Positions 1 through 15,962 of a stretch of 53,279 nt of DNA are shown piece after piece (positions within the stretch are counted from its first letter, which is position 1; every line of letters starts with the position of its first letter). Position numbers and translations under genes: made by a program. This DNA comes from Georgenia ruanii (GTDB taxonomy: Bacteria; Actinomycetota; Actinomycetes; Actinomycetales; Actinomycetaceae): the NCBI RefSeq assembly GCF_009193175.1, contig NZ_VUKE01000025.1:1-53279 (forward strand), read 5' to 3'. The notes under the pieces were generated by a model that was given only the letters and a program-made list of their open reading frames with translations, did no database searches and had not been told where the DNA came from.

Positions 1-71
1 CATCGTTCGACTTGCATGTGTTAAGCACGCCGCCAGCGTTCGTCCTGAGCCAGGATCAAACTCTCCGTAAA
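1..71 (-). rRNA. rrs: 16S ribosomal RNA, 5' end only
   Basis: The reverse complement carries the universal 16S start AGAGTTTGATCCTGGCTCAG at 64 to 45, followed by the near-universal segment ending in CACATGCAAGTCGAACG. Taking AGAGTTTGAT as E. coli position 8 places the mature 5' end near base 71. The gene runs off the left edge, so only about 71 nt are present. It is transcribed leftward from the promoters at 369-603. Confidence 0.97.
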
Positions 72-285
72 AAAATGCTGCCAAACCCCCAAAAGAGGGC
101 GACAAACCATACGAAGACAACCCCCCGGGCAAACCCGGACGGGTCAATCCATGGCATCACACCCCCACCCGACGAGGCAGGCAGAAGGCGCGTAACCAAA
201 ACAAAACAAAACCCGCGGACACCACCACACCAGACCCTCGGCCCGGCCAGCGACGCCCACGAATCCATATGGCATCAAAAACTTG

Positions 286-312
286 GCACACTGTTGAGTT
301 CTCAAAGAACAG
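286..312 (-). promoter_or_regulatory. rrn leader boxA-like antitermination element
   Basis: The minus strand reads TTTGAGAACTCAACAGTG inside this stretch. It closely resembles the conserved element in actinobacterial pre-16S leaders that is regarded as the Nus-factor (boxA-type) antitermination site. It lies about 215 nt upstream of the mature 16S end and downstream of both promoters, the right place for this role. The rest of the leader (72-285) holds T-rich runs at 196-213 and no gene. Confidence 0.7.
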
Positions 313-368
313 ACACACACCATCAGACCCGGAAACCACGTTCCCGACCCCTCCGGGGCAACCTCTCT

Positions 369-397
369 ATCTTAACCATTCGATTCCCGGCCGTCAA
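369..397 (-). promoter_or_regulatory. Proximal rrn promoter
   Basis: On the minus strand a -35 TTGACG (397-392) is separated by exactly 17 bp from a -10 TAAGAT (374-369), near the sigma-A consensus. The expected transcript start is near 362, giving a 16S leader of about 290 nt that includes the boxA-like element. Confidence 0.8.
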
Positions 398-574
398 AAC
401 CCGGTGATGTGATCTCACCGGCGGTTAGGCCGCGATTCAGATGGTCCCTCGCACGACATTTACCGACGACGATGTCACCGGTGCATTGTTGTTGGAGGTT
501 CTGCGTCTGGTGGAACCGGCCTCGAGCGCCTGTCGGCCTCTCGTCCGTGCCTCCCGTCCGGAGCAGCAGGAAGT

Positions 575-603
575 ACATTACGGGGCTCCGCAGGGGGCGT
601 CAA
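575..603 (-). promoter_or_regulatory. Distal rrn promoter
   Basis: On the minus strand a -35 TTGACG (603-598) and -10 TAATGT (580-575) are spaced 17 bp apart, about 206 bp upstream of the proximal rrn promoter and sharing its -35 hexamer. Tandem promoters are usual for rRNA operons. No gene is seen in the rest of the 398-827 interval. Confidence 0.7.
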
Positions 604-827
604 CTTCAGGTTTCACCGAGGTGGCCGACACGTGAACGCGCTCCTGACCTGCGGTTTTACACGCTCCGCGGTCCCGGTCGGCCCTCTTGACGGGCCTGGG
701 AGCGGGCGAGACGCTCCGCACACGGCGACGCCCGGCGCGCCGGCTTGCGTCCGCACCGGGGTGCATGTCCGCGTCCCGTGCGTCGGCCGAACCGCGTCCC
801 CGTTGATCCCCGGGCCGGCAGTACGCA

Positions 828-865
828 ACATGGCGGGTCGGGACCGTGGTCCCGACCCGCCATGT
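828..865 (-). terminator. Long perfect hairpin after tyrS
   Basis: Arms of 18 bp (acatggcgggtcgggacc at 828-845 and its exact reverse complement at 848-865) enclose a 2-nt centre. The hairpin begins about 33 bp past the tyrS stop and separates tyrS from the rrn promoters. There is no real U tract on either side, which is common for actinobacterial hairpin terminators. Confidence 0.65.
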
Positions 866-897
866 CAGTCGCCGATGCGAGCGGCCGCCCGCGGCTG

Positions 898-2166
898 TCA
901 GCCTTGCGCGGCCACGCCGACCGCGAGGTGCCGGCGTCCCTTGCGGACCAGGGCGTAGCCCCCGTCGAGGAGGTCCTGGTCGGTGAGCACGCGGTCCTCG
1001 TCCTCGATCTTCTCGTTGTTGAGGTAGGCCCCACCGCTCGCGATGGTGCGGCGGGCCGCGGAACGTCCCTTCTCCAGGCCCGTGGACAGCAGGAGGTCGA
1101 CGACGGTGGACTCCCCCACCGCCACCTCGCCGCGGGGCAGCTCGGCGACCGCGTCGCGCAGGGTCACGCCGTCCAGCTCGCGGAGGTCGTCCCGGCCGAA
1201 CAGGGCCTGCGAGGCCCGCCGCACCCGCTCGGCTGCCCCCGGGCCGTGGACGAGGGCGGTGACGTCCTCGGCCAGCGCACGCTGCGCCTCGCGCGCCTGC
1301 GGGCGCTCGGCGACGGCCCGCTCGAGCGCTTCGAGCTCCTCCCTGGAGCGGAAGGTGAAGACCTTGAGGTAGTGCACGACGTCGGCGTCGGCGGTGTTGA
1401 GCCAGAACTGGTAGAAGGCGTACGGCGTGGTCAGCTCGGGATCGAGCCATACGGTGCCGGACTCGGTCTTGCCGAACTTGGTCCCGTCCGCCTTGGTGAT
1501 GAGGGGCGTGGTGAGCGCGTGCACGACGGCCCCCTCCACCTTGCGGACCAGCTCGACGCCGGACAGCAGGTTGCCCCACTGGTCGTTGCCGCCGGTCTCG
1601 AGCACGCACCCGTAGCGGCGGTGGAGCTCCAGGTAGTCCATGCCCTGGAGGATCTGGTAGCTGAACTCGGTGAAGGAGATCCCGTCGTCGCTGGCCAGCC
1701 GGCGTGCCACCGTGTCCTTGGCGAGCATGGTCCCGAGCCGGAAGTGCTTGCCGACGTCCCGGAGGAAGTCGATCGCTGACAGCCCGGCGGTCCAGTCGAG
1801 GTTGTTGACCATCTGGGCGGCGTGGGGTCCGTCGAAGTCCAGCAGCGGCTCGATCTGTGCCCGGATGCGCTCGACCCACCCCGCGACGACGTCGCGCTCG
1901 TTGAGCGTGCGCTCGCCGGTCATCTTCGGGTCGCCGATGAGGCCCGTGGCCCCGCCGACGAGCGCCAGGGGCCGGTGGCCGGCCAGCTGCAGGCGCCGCA
2001 CCGTCAGGATCTGGACAAGGTTCCCGATGTGCAGGCTCGGCGCCGTCGGGTCGAAACCGCAATAGAAGGTGACCGGACCCTCGGCCAGCACCGAGCGCAG
2101 CGCGTCGATGTCGGTTGACTGTGCCAGCAGCCCGCGCCACTGGAGCTCGTCGAGGATGTCAGTCAC
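898..2166 (-). CDS. tyrS: Tyrosyl-tRNA synthetase
   Basis: A 422-residue class I aminoacyl-tRNA synthetase that charges tRNA-Tyr in the cytoplasm. The nucleotide-binding HIGH-type motif is HIGN (near residue 46), preceded by the bacterial TyrRS signature [12 protein letters not shown]. The KMSKS loop appears as KFGKT (near 230), and the last 65 or so residues form an S4 RNA-binding domain ([20 protein letters not shown]). Length is normal for bacterial TyrRS. The start is GTG at 2166 with a GAGAGG ribosome site 8 nt upstream. It follows argH and mpg on the same strand, with a 195-bp gap in which I see no gene. Confidence 0.97.
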   Translation of the reverse strand: MTDILDELQWRGLLAQSTDIDALRSVLAEGPVTFYCGFDPTAPSLHIGNLVQILTVRRLQLAGHRPLALVGGATGLIGDPKMTGERTLNERDVVAGWVERIRAQIEPLLDFDGPHAAQMVNNLDWTAGLSAIDFLRDVGKHFRLGTMLAKDTVARRLASDDGISFTEFSYQILQGMDYLELHRRYGCVLETGGNDQWGNLLSGVELVRKVEGAVVHALTTPLITKADGTKFGKTESGTVWLDPELTTPYAFYQFWLNTADADVVHYLKVFTFRSREELEALERAVAERPQAREAQRALAEDVTALVHGPGAAERVRRASQALFGRDDLRELDGVTLRDAVAELPRGEVAVGESTVVDLLLSTGLEKGRSAARRTIASGGAYLNNEKIEDEDRVLTDQDLLDGGYALVRKGRRHLAVGVAAQG

Positions 2167-2361
2167 TCTTGTGCCTCTCGTCGTTCCGCCCGGGACCTGT
2201 CCCCGGACACGCCTACCAGTGTGCCGCGCCCGACGGCGAAGCCCCGCATCCGGGCCCCGGGAGCCGGGTCACGCCGCCGCCGAACCTCGGTCGGTCCGAG
2301 GCTCGCTGAGCTGCCCCACCCAGCGCGGGCTCGACCGGTTGCGGCGCGGGCGCCGGCCGCG

Positions 2362-6010
<3,649 letters not shown>

Positions 6011-6036
6011 CACCGAGGCGAACAGGGGTAGAAGGC

Positions 6037-7062
6037 GTGACCAGCGACCTGCACGGACGGAGCTTCCTCAAGGAGCTGGACTTCACGCCCGGGGAGTGGC
6101 GCTCGCTGCTCGACCTGGCGGCCGACCTCAAGGCGGCCAAGAAGGCCGGCCGGGAGGAGCGCCGCCTCGCCGGCCGCAACATCGCCCTGATCTTCGAGAA
6201 GACCTCCACCCGCACCCGCACCGCGTTCGAGGTCGCCGCCCACGACCAGGGCGCCCACGTGACCTACCTCGACCCGGCCGGCTCCCAGATCGGGCACAAG
6301 GAGTCCTTCAAGGACACGGCCCGGGTGCTGGGGCGCTTCTTCGACGGCATCGAGTACCGCGGCGCCCGCCAGGCCGACGTCGAGACCCTCGCCGCCCACG
6401 CCGGCGTGCCCGTCTTCAACGGCCTGACCGACGAGTGGCACCCCACCCAGATGCTCGCCGACCAGCTGACGATGCGCGAGCACGCCGCCGTCGACGGCCG
6501 GGCCAAGGCCGACGAGGAGATCGCCTTCGCCTACGTCGGCGACGCCCGGAACAACACCGCCCACTCGCTGCTGGTCGCCGGGGCCATGCTCGGCATGGAC
6601 GTGCGCCTGGTCGCCCCGGCCGGGCTCCAGCCCGAGGCCGGCGTGGTCGCCCAGGCCCGCGAGGTGGCCGCCCGCACCGGCGCCCGCCTCACGGTCACCG
6701 ACGACGTCGCCGCGGGCGTGCGGGGCGTGGACTTCGTCTACACCGACGTGTGGGTGTCCATGGGCGAGAAGAAGGAGGCGTGGGACGAGCGCATCGCGTT
6801 GCTGCGCGACTACCAGGTCAACGCCGACCTCCTGGCCGCCACGGGCAACCCGGACGTGAAGTTCATGCACTGCCTGCCGGCCTTCCACGACCTGGGCACC
6901 TCGCTGGGCCGGGACATCTACGCCCGCACCGGCCTGGACGCCCTCGAGGTCACCGACGAGGTATTCGAGTCCCCCGCCTCGATCGTCTTCGACCAGGCGG
7001 AGAACCGGATGCACACCATCAAGGCCGTGCTCGTCGCGACGCTGGCCGCGCCGGCGTCGTGA
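6037..7062 (+). CDS. arcB: Ornithine carbamoyltransferase, catabolic (ArcB-like) type
   Basis: A 341-residue transcarbamylase interconverting citrulline plus phosphate with ornithine plus carbamoyl phosphate. It has the carbamoyl-phosphate site STRTRTAFE, the ornithine loop DVWVSMGE and the catalytic Cys in HCLPAFH. Opening [26 protein letters not shown] and [18 protein letters not shown] resemble the long ArcB / E. coli ArgF type rather than the shorter (about 307-residue) actinobacterial ArgF. The GTG at 6037 follows a purine-rich site. Because no other OTCase gene exists in the arg cluster, this may serve biosynthesis too; argF would be an equally defensible name. Confidence 0.9.
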   Translation: MTSDLHGRSFLKELDFTPGEWRSLLDLAADLKAAKKAGREERRLAGRNIALIFEKTSTRTRTAFEVAAHDQGAHVTYLDPAGSQIGHKESFKDTARVLGRFFDGIEYRGARQADVETLAAHAGVPVFNGLTDEWHPTQMLADQLTMREHAAVDGRAKADEEIAFAYVGDARNNTAHSLLVAGAMLGMDVRLVAPAGLQPEAGVVAQAREVAARTGARLTVTDDVAAGVRGVDFVYTDVWVSMGEKKEAWDERIALLRDYQVNADLLAATGNPDVKFMHCLPAFHDLGTSLGRDIYARTGLDALEVTDEVFESPASIVFDQAENRMHTIKAVLVATLAAPAS

Positions 7063-7081
7063 CACCGCCCCGCCCGCCGGT

Positions 7082-7133
7082 GAGAGGCCATCTGCTCGGT
7101 GAGATGGGCGTCTCACCGAGCAGATGACCTCTC
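7082..7133. terminator. Bidirectional hairpin terminator between arcB and argG
   Basis: Two 24-nt arms (7082-7105 and 7110-7133) match at 22 positions, the two exceptions being G-T type changes, and enclose the loop gggc. The hairpin lies 20 bp past the arcB stop and 13 bp past the argG stop, so it can end both convergent transcripts. Confidence 0.8.
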
Positions 7134-7146
7134 GCGCCCGGAGGCG

Positions 7147-8427
7147 CTACTCGGCGGCGAGGTCGCCGGTGCCGAGCTCGACGCCGTTGCCGAACTTGAC
7201 GTCGCGGGCCGCGGCGAGCTTCGAGGTCATCCCGAAGATCTCGATGAAGCCCTTGGACTGGGACTGGTCATAGGCGTCGCCGGTGTCGTAGGTGGCCAGG
7301 TTGAAGTCGTACAGGCTCTGCTCGCTGCGCCGGCCGGTGACGGTCGCCCGCCCGCCGTGGAGCACCAGGCGGATGTCGCCGGAGACGTAGCGCTGGGTGT
7401 CGTCGATGAAGGCGTCGAGCGACTTCTTCAGCGGGGAGAACCACTGGCCGTCGTAGACGAGCTCGGTCCAGCGCTGGCCGATTCCGCGCTTGAAGCGGGC
7501 CTGCTCGCGCTCGAGGGTGACGTTCTCGAGCTCCTTGTGGGCGGCGATGAGCACCATGGCCCCCGGGGCCTCGTAGACCTCGCGGGACTTGATGCCCACC
7601 AGGCGGTCCTCGACGATGTCGATGCGGCCGATCCCCTGCGCGCCGGCGCGGCGGTTGAGCTCCTGGATCGCCTGCAGCGGGGTGACCTTCTGGCCGTCGA
7701 TGGCGACCGGGACGCCCTGGGCGAAGGAGATGACGACCTCGTCCGGCGCCGGCGGGTAGGTGGGGTCGTCGGTGTAGTTGAAGACGTCCTTGGTCGGCGC
7801 GTTCCAGATGTCCTCGAGGAAGCCGGTCTCGATGGCCCGGCCCCAGACGTTCTGGTCGATGGAGAAGGGGTTGTGCTTGGTCGTGGCGATGGGCAGGTCG
7901 TGCTTGTTCGCGTACTCGATGGCGACGTCGCGGGTCAGGGCGAGGTCGCGCACCGGGGCGATGCAGCGCACGTCCGGCGCGAGGGAGGTGATGCCGACCT
8001 CGAAGCGGACCTGGTCGTTGCCCTTGCCGGTGCAGCCGTGGGCGACGGTGGTGGCGCCGAACTGCCGGGCGGCGCGCACGAGGTGCTTGACGATGACGGG
8101 GCGGGAGAGCGCCGAGACCAGCGGGTAGGCGTCCATGTACAGGGCGTTGGCGCGCAGCGCCGGCATGCAGTACTCCTCGGCGAACTCGTCGCGGGCGTCG
8201 GCCACATAGGCCTCGACCGCGCCGCAGTCCAGCGCCCGCTGACGGACGACCTCGAGGTCCTCCCCGCCCTGGCCGACGTCGACGGCCACGGCGATGACCT
8301 CCGCGCCGGTGCGCTCGCCGATCCAGCCGATCGCGACGGAGGTGTCCAGGCCGCCGGAGTAGGCCAGGACGACGCGGTCCTTCTTCGGCGATGTGGTGGA
8401 CTCGGGCTGGGTCTGGGTGGCGGTCAT
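7147..8427 (-). CDS. argG: Argininosuccinate synthase
   Basis: A 426-residue enzyme joining citrulline and aspartate with ATP. The N-type ATP pyrophosphatase loop [12 protein letters not shown] is near residue 23, and the citrulline/aspartate-binding [17 protein letters not shown] is intact. A Thr/Ser/Pro-rich tail of about 17 residues precedes the conserved start. The ATG at 8427 follows AGGAGAAG, spaced 5 nt. It is the last gene of the argC-J-B-D-R-G operon and ends at the shared terminator with arcB. Its substrate citrulline can come either from OTCase or directly from the neighbouring arginine deiminase. Confidence 0.97.
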   Translation of the reverse strand: MTATQTQPESTTSPKKDRVVLAYSGGLDTSVAIGWIGERTGAEVIAVAVDVGQGGEDLEVVRQRALDCGAVEAYVADARDEFAEEYCMPALRANALYMDAYPLVSALSRPVIVKHLVRAARQFGATTVAHGCTGKGNDQVRFEVGITSLAPDVRCIAPVRDLALTRDVAIEYANKHDLPIATTKHNPFSIDQNVWGRAIETGFLEDIWNAPTKDVFNYTDDPTYPPAPDEVVISFAQGVPVAIDGQKVTPLQAIQELNRRAGAQGIGRIDIVEDRLVGIKSREVYEAPGAMVLIAAHKELENVTLEREQARFKRGIGQRWTELVYDGQWFSPLKKSLDAFIDDTQRYVSGDIRLVLHGGRATVTGRRSEQSLYDFNLATYDTGDAYDQSQSKGFIEIFGMTSKLAAARDVKFGNGVELGTGDLAAE

Positions 8428-8478
8428 GGGGTCTTCTCCTGGTGGTTCGGTCCCGCGCGGCTGGTGCCCGCGGGAGTG

Positions 8479-9042
8479 TCAGAGGGCGGCGGGCGTGGCG
8501 CCCGGGCCCGGAGGCTGGGGCCGCCCGCGCCCGGCGAGGGCGAGCAGGCGGGTGGTCAGCGCCTGGGCGGCCGCGGCGTCCCGGGCGATGACGAGGACGG
8601 TGTCGTCCCCGGCGATGCAGCCGAGCACGCCGGGCAGGACGGAGTGGTCGATGGCGGAGGCCAGCAGCTGGGCGGCGCCCGGCGGGGTGCGCAGCACCAC
8701 CTGGTTCGCGGCGGTGTCCGCGGTGACGAGCACCTCGGCGCACCAGCGCTGCAGCCGCGCCGCGATCTGCTCCTGCTCGCTGACGGGCTGGGCGGTGCCG
8801 CCCTCCGGGGGCAGCGCGTAGACCTGCTCGCCGTCGACCCCGCGGACCTTCAGCGCGCGCAGCTCGTCCAGGTCGCGCGAGAGCGTGGCCTGGGTGGCCT
8901 GGATGCCGCGGGCGGCCAGCGCCTCGCGCAGCTCGGACTGCGAGCGCACCGGGGTGCGCTCGAGGATCTCGGCGATGACGGCGTGCCGGGCCGCCTTGGT
9001 GGCCGGCATCCGGCTGGTCGGCTCCCCCAGGTCCGCGCTCAC
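8479..9042 (-). CDS. argR: Arginine repressor
   Basis: A 187-residue ArgR family transcription factor that represses arginine synthesis genes when arginine is bound, acting as a hexamer. The N-terminal winged helix contains the [25 protein letters not shown] recognition region, split here only for description (residues about 33-57); the C-terminal hexamerisation and arginine site includes [14 protein letters not shown] and [11 protein letters not shown]. The GTG start at 9042 overlaps the argD stop as GTGA; a start 11 codons later is possible. It is followed after 51 bp by argG. Confidence 0.95.
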   Translation of the reverse strand: MSADLGEPTSRMPATKAARHAVIAEILERTPVRSQSELREALAARGIQATQATLSRDLDELRALKVRGVDGEQVYALPPEGGTAQPVSEQEQIAARLQRWCAEVLVTADTAANQVVLRTPPGAAQLLASAIDHSVLPGVLGCIAGDDTVLVIARDAAAAQALTTRLLALAGRGRPQPPGPGATPAAL

Positions 9043-10286
9043 GGCCGGGTCCCGGCGGCGTCGAGCGCGGCGGGCAGGGCGTCGAGGAAGGACTGCGCCT
9101 GCGCGGTGGTCAGCACCAGCGGCGGGGCCAGGCGCAGGGCGTCCGCGCGCACCGGGTTGACGATGAACCCGGCGTCGAGCAGCGCCGCGGCCACCTGCGC
9201 GGCCACCGGCTCGGTCAGCTCGGCGGCGATGAGCAGGCCCTCCCCGCGCACCCCGGCGAGGCGGGCGTGGCCGAGGCCGGCGAGCTTCTCGCGCAGCCAG
9301 GTGCCCAGCTCGGCCACGTGCGCGAGCAGGCCCTCGTCCTCGATGACGCCGATGACGGCGAGCGCGGCGGCGGCGGCCACCGGGTTGCCGCCGAAGGTGG
9401 TGCCGTGCTGGCCGGGGCCGAGCAGCGTGGCGGCGTGCTCGCCGAGGGCCACCGCGGCGCCGATGGGGAAGCCCCCGCCCAGGCCCTTGGCGAGGGTGAC
9501 GACGTCGGGCACCACCCCGCCGCCGACGTGCGGCAGGTGGTGGGCCATCCACGTCCCGGTGCGGCCCATCCCGGACTGGATCTCGTCGAGGACGAGCAGG
9601 GCACCCGCGGCGCTGGTCAGCTCCCGGGCCCGGGCGAGGTAGCCCGGCGGCAGCGGGCGCACGCCGGCCTCGCCCTGGATCGGCTCGAGGAACACCGCGG
9701 CGACGTCGTCGCCCATCGCCGCCTCGAGGGCGGCGAGGTCGCCGAAGGGCACGAACTCCACCCCGCCGGGCAGCGGCTCGAACGGCTCGCGGTAGGCGGC
9801 CTTGTGGGTCAGGGCCAGCGCCCCCATGGTCCGGCCGTGGAAGGCGCCCTCCAGGGCCAGGACCCGCGGCCGGGCGGCGCCGCCGTGGCGGCGGGCCATC
9901 TTGAGCGCGGCCTCGTTGGCCTCGGTGCCGGAGTTGGCGAAGAAGACCCGCGAGCCGGCCGGCGCCCCGCCGGGGGTGACCAGCGCCAGGAGCTTCTCGG
10001 CCAGGCCGACCTGGGCCGGGGTGGCGAAGAAGTTCGACACGTGCCCCAGGGTGCCCAGCTGCTCGGTCACCGCGGCGACGTAGGCCGGGTGGGCGTGGCC
10101 CAGGGCGTTGACGGCGATGCCGCCGAGCAGGTCGAGGTAGCGCCGCCCGTCGGCGTCCCACACGTAGGCGCCCTCGCCGCGCACGAGCACCCGCTGCGGG
10201 GCGCCGAAGGTGTTCATCAGCGCCGCGCCGTAGCGCTGGGCCCAGCCCGGCCCGGTCGCGGCGGAGGTGGTGGTCGGTTCGGTCAT
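9039..10286 (-). CDS. argD: Acetylornithine aminotransferase
   Basis: A 415-residue PLP-dependent class III aminotransferase that makes N-acetylornithine. [27 protein letters not shown] and the PLP lysine in [14 protein letters not shown] are present, as is the TTFGGNPVA segment. The ATG at 10286 overlaps the argB stop (ATGA), and its own stop overlaps argR (GTGA). The absence of any argF between argD and argR is unusual for actinobacteria. Confidence 0.97.
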   Translation of the reverse strand: MTEPTTTSAATGPGWAQRYGAALMNTFGAPQRVLVRGEGAYVWDADGRRYLDLLGGIAVNALGHAHPAYVAAVTEQLGTLGHVSNFFATPAQVGLAEKLLALVTPGGAPAGSRVFFANSGTEANEAALKMARRHGGAARPRVLALEGAFHGRTMGALALTHKAAYREPFEPLPGGVEFVPFGDLAALEAAMGDDVAAVFLEPIQGEAGVRPLPPGYLARARELTSAAGALLVLDEIQSGMGRTGTWMAHHLPHVGGGVVPDVVTLAKGLGGGFPIGAAVALGEHAATLLGPGQHGTTFGGNPVAAAAALAVIGVIEDEGLLAHVAELGTWLREKLAGLGHARLAGVRGEGLLIAAELTEPVAAQVAAALLDAGFIVNPVRADALRLAPPLVLTTAQAQSFLDALPAALDAAGTRP

Positions 10287-11226
10287 GCCTGTCCCTCCTC
10301 GTCCGGGAGGACGAGCGTGCCCACCCCGGCATCGGTGAAGATCTCCAGCAGCATCGAGTGCTCCTGGCGCCCGTCGATGACGTGCGCCTGCGGCACGCCG
10401 CCGCGCACCGCGCGCAGGCACGCCTCCATCTTCGGCACCATCCCGGACTGCAGCGCGGGCAGCAGGGCCTCGAGCTCGCCGGCGCGCAGCTGGCTGATGA
10501 GCGAGGCGCGGTCCGGCCAGGCGGCGTAGAGGCCCTCGACGTCGGTGAGCACGACGAGCTTGGTCGCGCCGAGCGCGACCGCCAGCGCCGCGGCGGCGGT
10601 GTCGGCGTTGACGTTGAGCACCTGGCCGGGCTCGCCGGCGTCGACGGCGACGGTGGAGACCACAGGGATGCGGCCGGCGGCGAGCAGGTCCTCGACCGCC
10701 TGGGGGTCGACGGCGACGACGTCGCCCACGAGGCCGACGTCGACCGGCTCGCCGTCCACGAGCGCGGGGCGCCGCTCGGCGACCAGCAGCTGACCGTCCT
10801 CGCCCGACAGGCCGACGGCGTGGGCGTCCTCGGCGTTGAGCAGGCTGACGAGCTCGCGCTGGACCTGCCCGGTGAGCACCATGCGCACCACGTCCATGAC
10901 CTCGGGGGTGGTCACCCGCAGCCCGCCGCGGAACTCCGAGACGAGCCCGAGGCGGTCGAGCAGCTGGTTGATCTGCGGCCCGCCGCCGTGGACGACGACC
11001 GGGTGCAGGCCCACCTGGTGCAGGAACAGCACGTCCTGGGCGAAGGCGCGCTTGAGGCGGTCGTCGACCATGGCGTTGCCGCCGTACTTGATCACGACGC
11101 GGGCGCCGGAGAAGCGCCGCAGCCAGGGCAGCGCCTGGATGAGGACCTCGGCCTTCTGGAAGGCGAAGAGGTCCCGCTCGGTGTCGAGGTCCTCGGAGGG
11201 ACCGGGGCTGAAGGTGGTGTGCTCGC

Positions 11227-11230
<4 letters not shown>
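10283..11230 (-). CDS. argB: Acetylglutamate kinase
   Basis: A 315-residue amino-acid kinase family enzyme phosphorylating N-acetylglutamate. The glycine-rich elements KYGGNAM and [10 protein letters not shown] bind the phosphates, and [18 protein letters not shown] and LTDVEGLY are typical. An N-terminal helix of about 30 residues ([20 protein letters not shown]) is the extension seen in arginine-inhibited hexameric forms, so feedback control by arginine is plausible (inference). The ATG overlaps the argJ stop. Confidence 0.97.
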
Positions 11231-13470
<2,240 letters not shown>

Positions 13471-13552
13471 TGGTCGGTCGTGTGCGTCTCGCCATGTGAC
13501 GGCGCCGCCACCCGCTGTGCCGCCGGTCACGGTGTTGCGGCATCCTGGGCGC

Positions 13553-14536
13553 ATGCGCGCCATCCACGCCACCGAAGCCGGTGGCCCCGAGGTCCTGTCC
13601 GTCGTCGACATGCCCGAGCCCCACGCCCGGCCCGGCGAGCTGGTCGTCCGGCTCGCCGCCGCCGGGGTGAACTTCCGCGACACCTACGAGCGCTCGGGCG
13701 TCTACCCCATGCCGTTCCCGCACGTCCCGGGTGCCGAGGGCGCCGGCACGGTGACCGCGGTCGGCGAGGGGGTGACCGACGTCGCGGTCGGGGACCGGGT
13801 GGCGTGGGCCGACGCGCGCGCGTCGTACGCGGAGCAGGTCCTGGTGCCGGCGGCGGCGGCGCTGCCGGTCCCCGACGGGCTGGACCTGGAGACCGCCGCG
13901 GCGCTGCCGCTGCAGGGCATGACGGCGCACTACCTCGTCGCCTCGACGTTCCCCCTCGGCCCCGGCCAGACCGCGCTGCTGACCGCCGCGGCCGGCGGCG
14001 TCGGGCTGCTGCTCACCCAGATGGCCACCGCCCGCGGCGCCCGCGTCATCGGCCTGGTGGGCAGCCGGGAGAAGGAGGTGCTGGCCCGCGAGGCCGGGGC
14101 CGCGGAGGTCGTGCGCTACACCGAGCTCGACGACCTCACCGCCGAGCTGCCCGGGATCGTGCGCGAGCTGACCGGCGGCGCCGGCGTCGACGTGGCGTAC
14201 GACGGCGTGGGCCGCACCACCTTCGACGCCTCGCTGGCCTCGCTGCGCCGTCGCGGCATGCTCGTGCTCTTCGGCGGCGCGAGCGGGCAGGTGCCGCCGT
14301 TCGACCTCCAGCGGCTCAACAGCGTCGGGTCGGCGTTCGTCACCCGGCCCAAGCTGGCCGACTACGTGGCGGACCGGGAGGAGCTGTTGTGGCGGGCCGG
14401 GGAGGTGTTCGGCGCGGCGGTCGCGGGGCGCCTGACGGTGCGCGTGGGCGCGCGGTTCCCGCTGGCCGAGGCGCGCCAGGCGCACGAGGCGCTCGAGGGC
14501 CGGGGCACCACCGGCAAGGTGCTGCTCGTCCCCTGA
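13553..14536 (+). CDS. NADPH:quinone oxidoreductase (zinc-independent MDR family)
   Basis: A 327-residue medium-chain dehydrogenase/reductase of the QOR type, expected to reduce quinones with NADPH in the cytoplasm. It has the QOR features VNFRDTYERSGVYP, HVPGAEGAGTV, the nucleotide loop AAAGGVGLLLTQMA and a C-terminal EGRGTTGKVLL. No zinc-binding cysteines are seen. ATG at 13553 is preferred because family members begin with MRAI; CATCCT is 6 nt upstream, so it may be leaderless. It diverges from argC and converges on the flavodoxin gene 15 bp away. Physiological substrate unknown. Confidence 0.88.
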   Translation: MRAIHATEAGGPEVLSVVDMPEPHARPGELVVRLAAAGVNFRDTYERSGVYPMPFPHVPGAEGAGTVTAVGEGVTDVAVGDRVAWADARASYAEQVLVPAAAALPVPDGLDLETAAALPLQGMTAHYLVASTFPLGPGQTALLTAAAGGVGLLLTQMATARGARVIGLVGSREKEVLAREAGAAEVVRYTELDDLTAELPGIVRELTGGAGVDVAYDGVGRTTFDASLASLRRRGMLVLFGGASGQVPPFDLQRLNSVGSAFVTRPKLADYVADREELLWRAGEVFGAAVAGRLTVRVGARFPLAEARQAHEALEGRGTTGKVLLVP

Positions 14537-14551
14537 CCGCTCGGGCACGCA

Positions 14552-15076
14552 TCAGCGCAGGAGGAGGGGGCGCTCGGCCGGGGCGTGAGCGAGCAGCTCG
14601 CCGGCGACCTCGCGGGCCCAGGCCCGGATCGTGTCCCACTCGCGGTAGTCGCCCTCGGCGGCGCTGCCCAGCCGGGTCACCGCCCGCTCCCGCAGCCCCA
14701 GCGCCCCGGGGTCCAGCCGCCCCTTGAAGGCCGCGTACCCCGACGGCTCGATGCCGCGCACGAGCGCCGACGCCCGCGCCGGGTCGGGCACCTCTCCCCC
14801 GGCCGCCACCCCGGCCAGCCCGGAGGAGAAGACCCACACCGGCAGCCGGCGCAGCACGTCGGCGTGGCGGGCCACGAGGGCGCGCATCGACTCCATCCAC
14901 TGCGTCATGTACACGGCCGAGCCGAGCACGACCGCGTCGACGCCGGCGAAGGTGCGCACCTCCGCGGGGCTCACGCGCCGGACCTGCAGCCCCGCGGCGC
15001 GCAGCTCGGCGACGATGGCGTCGCCGATCTCGGCGGTGGCGCGGTGCTTGGACGCGACGACGACGAGGACTCTCAT
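14552..15076 (-). CDS. Flavodoxin-domain protein
   Basis: A 174-residue protein opening with an FMN phosphate loop (VVVASKHRATAEIG) and carrying LGSAVYMTQW and LPVWVFSSG, a pattern shared with flavodoxin-like proteins related to menaquinone-dependent protoporphyrinogen oxidase (HemG). Whether it acts in haem synthesis is not shown. The start ATG at 15076 has CACAGT 6 nt upstream. It is a single gene between convergent qor and a 40-bp gap to the SDR gene. Confidence 0.8.
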   Translation of the reverse strand: MRVLVVVASKHRATAEIGDAIVAELRAAGLQVRRVSPAEVRTFAGVDAVVLGSAVYMTQWMESMRALVARHADVLRRLPVWVFSSGLAGVAAGGEVPDPARASALVRGIEPSGYAAFKGRLDPGALGLRERAVTRLGSAAEGDYREWDTIRAWAREVAGELLAHAPAERPLLLR

Positions 15077-15116
15077 CCCTCCACTGTGCGGCCCGGCCGC
15101 GGGGCGAAAGGGGGAC

Positions 15117-15962
15117 CTATGTCCTCGCGTCGGGCCAGTCGGTCACCCGCAGCCGCCGGGCCTCCCCCAGCTCGCCGAGGGAGGCCCGGAAGCGCAGCGA
15201 GGCCGGGGTGTCGGTGCCGGCGCGCAGGTACCGGCCGGACAGGTCGTCCAGGCCCCCGCGGGCGATGACGACGGCGAGCTCGACGACGTCGGCCACGTCC
15301 GTCCACTTGGTGCGCCCGGCGTGGGCGCGCATGGAGCGGGTCATGTCGGTGACGACGACGCCGGGGGCCAGCTCGAAGGTGCGCAGCCCGCGCACGTAGC
15401 CGGCCTCGTGCATGCTGCCGCCGAGGCGGAACAGGGCGGTCTTGGCCACGTTGTAGGCGCTGGCGTCGGCGTTGTCGCGCGTGCCGGCCCCGGAGCTGAG
15501 GTCGATGACCCGCCCGCCGCCGCGCGCGAGCATGCCGGGCACCACGGCGCGGGCCAGCAGGAACGGGCCGCGCACGTTGGTCTCCACCACCGACCACCAC
15601 TGCTCGGCGTCGGCCTCCCACAGCGGCACCTCGGCGTCGATGCGCCCGGCGTTGTTGACCAGCAGGTCGATCGGGCCCAGGCCGGCCGCGGCCGTCTCGA
15701 CCGCCGCGGTGACCGCGGCGGGGTCGGTGACGTCCGCGGCCACGGCCACGGCGCGCCGGCCGAGGCCGCGGATCTCCGCCGCGGTCGCGGCCAGCCTCTC
15801 CGCGTCGCGGGCCAGCACCGCCACGTCGAGCCCGGCCCGGGCGAGCCCGACGGCCAGGGCCCGCCCGATCCCGCGGGAGGCGCCGGTGACCAGGGCGGTG
15901 CGGGCGGGCGGGACGACGGGGTCGACCGGCCCCTGCCGCCCGCCCGGCACCGGGGTGGACAT
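15117..15962 (-). CDS. Short-chain dehydrogenase/reductase
   Basis: A 281-residue SDR with the cofactor loop TGASRGIG, the structural NNAG, a Ser in IDLSSGAG and the catalytic YNVAK. Classical SDR length plus a 20-residue Pro-rich start. Substrate cannot be read from sequence. The ATG at 15962 shares a base with the pheT stop (TGATG), so it is translated behind pheT, although no functional link is evident. Confidence 0.88.
   Translation of the reverse strand: MSTPVPGGRQGPVDPVVPPARTALVTGASRGIGRALAVGLARAGLDVAVLARDAERLAATAAEIRGLGRRAVAVAADVTDPAAVTAAVETAAAGLGPIDLLVNNAGRIDAEVPLWEADAEQWWSVVETNVRGPFLLARAVVPGMLARGGGRVIDLSSGAGTRDNADASAYNVAKTALFRLGGSMHEAGYVRGLRTFELAPGVVVTDMTRSMRAHAGRTKWTDVADVVELAVVIARGGLDDLSGRYLRAGTDTPASLRFRASLGELGEARRLRVTDWPDART

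Noticed and set aside
578-2140. A 520-codon frame over tyrS and the rrn promoter region
   Set aside because: Arginine-rich shadow of tyrS that also runs through promoters and a hairpin.
7099-9642. An 847-codon frame across argG, argR and argD, opposite strand
   Set aside because: It crosses three real genes and a terminator, and has no family features.
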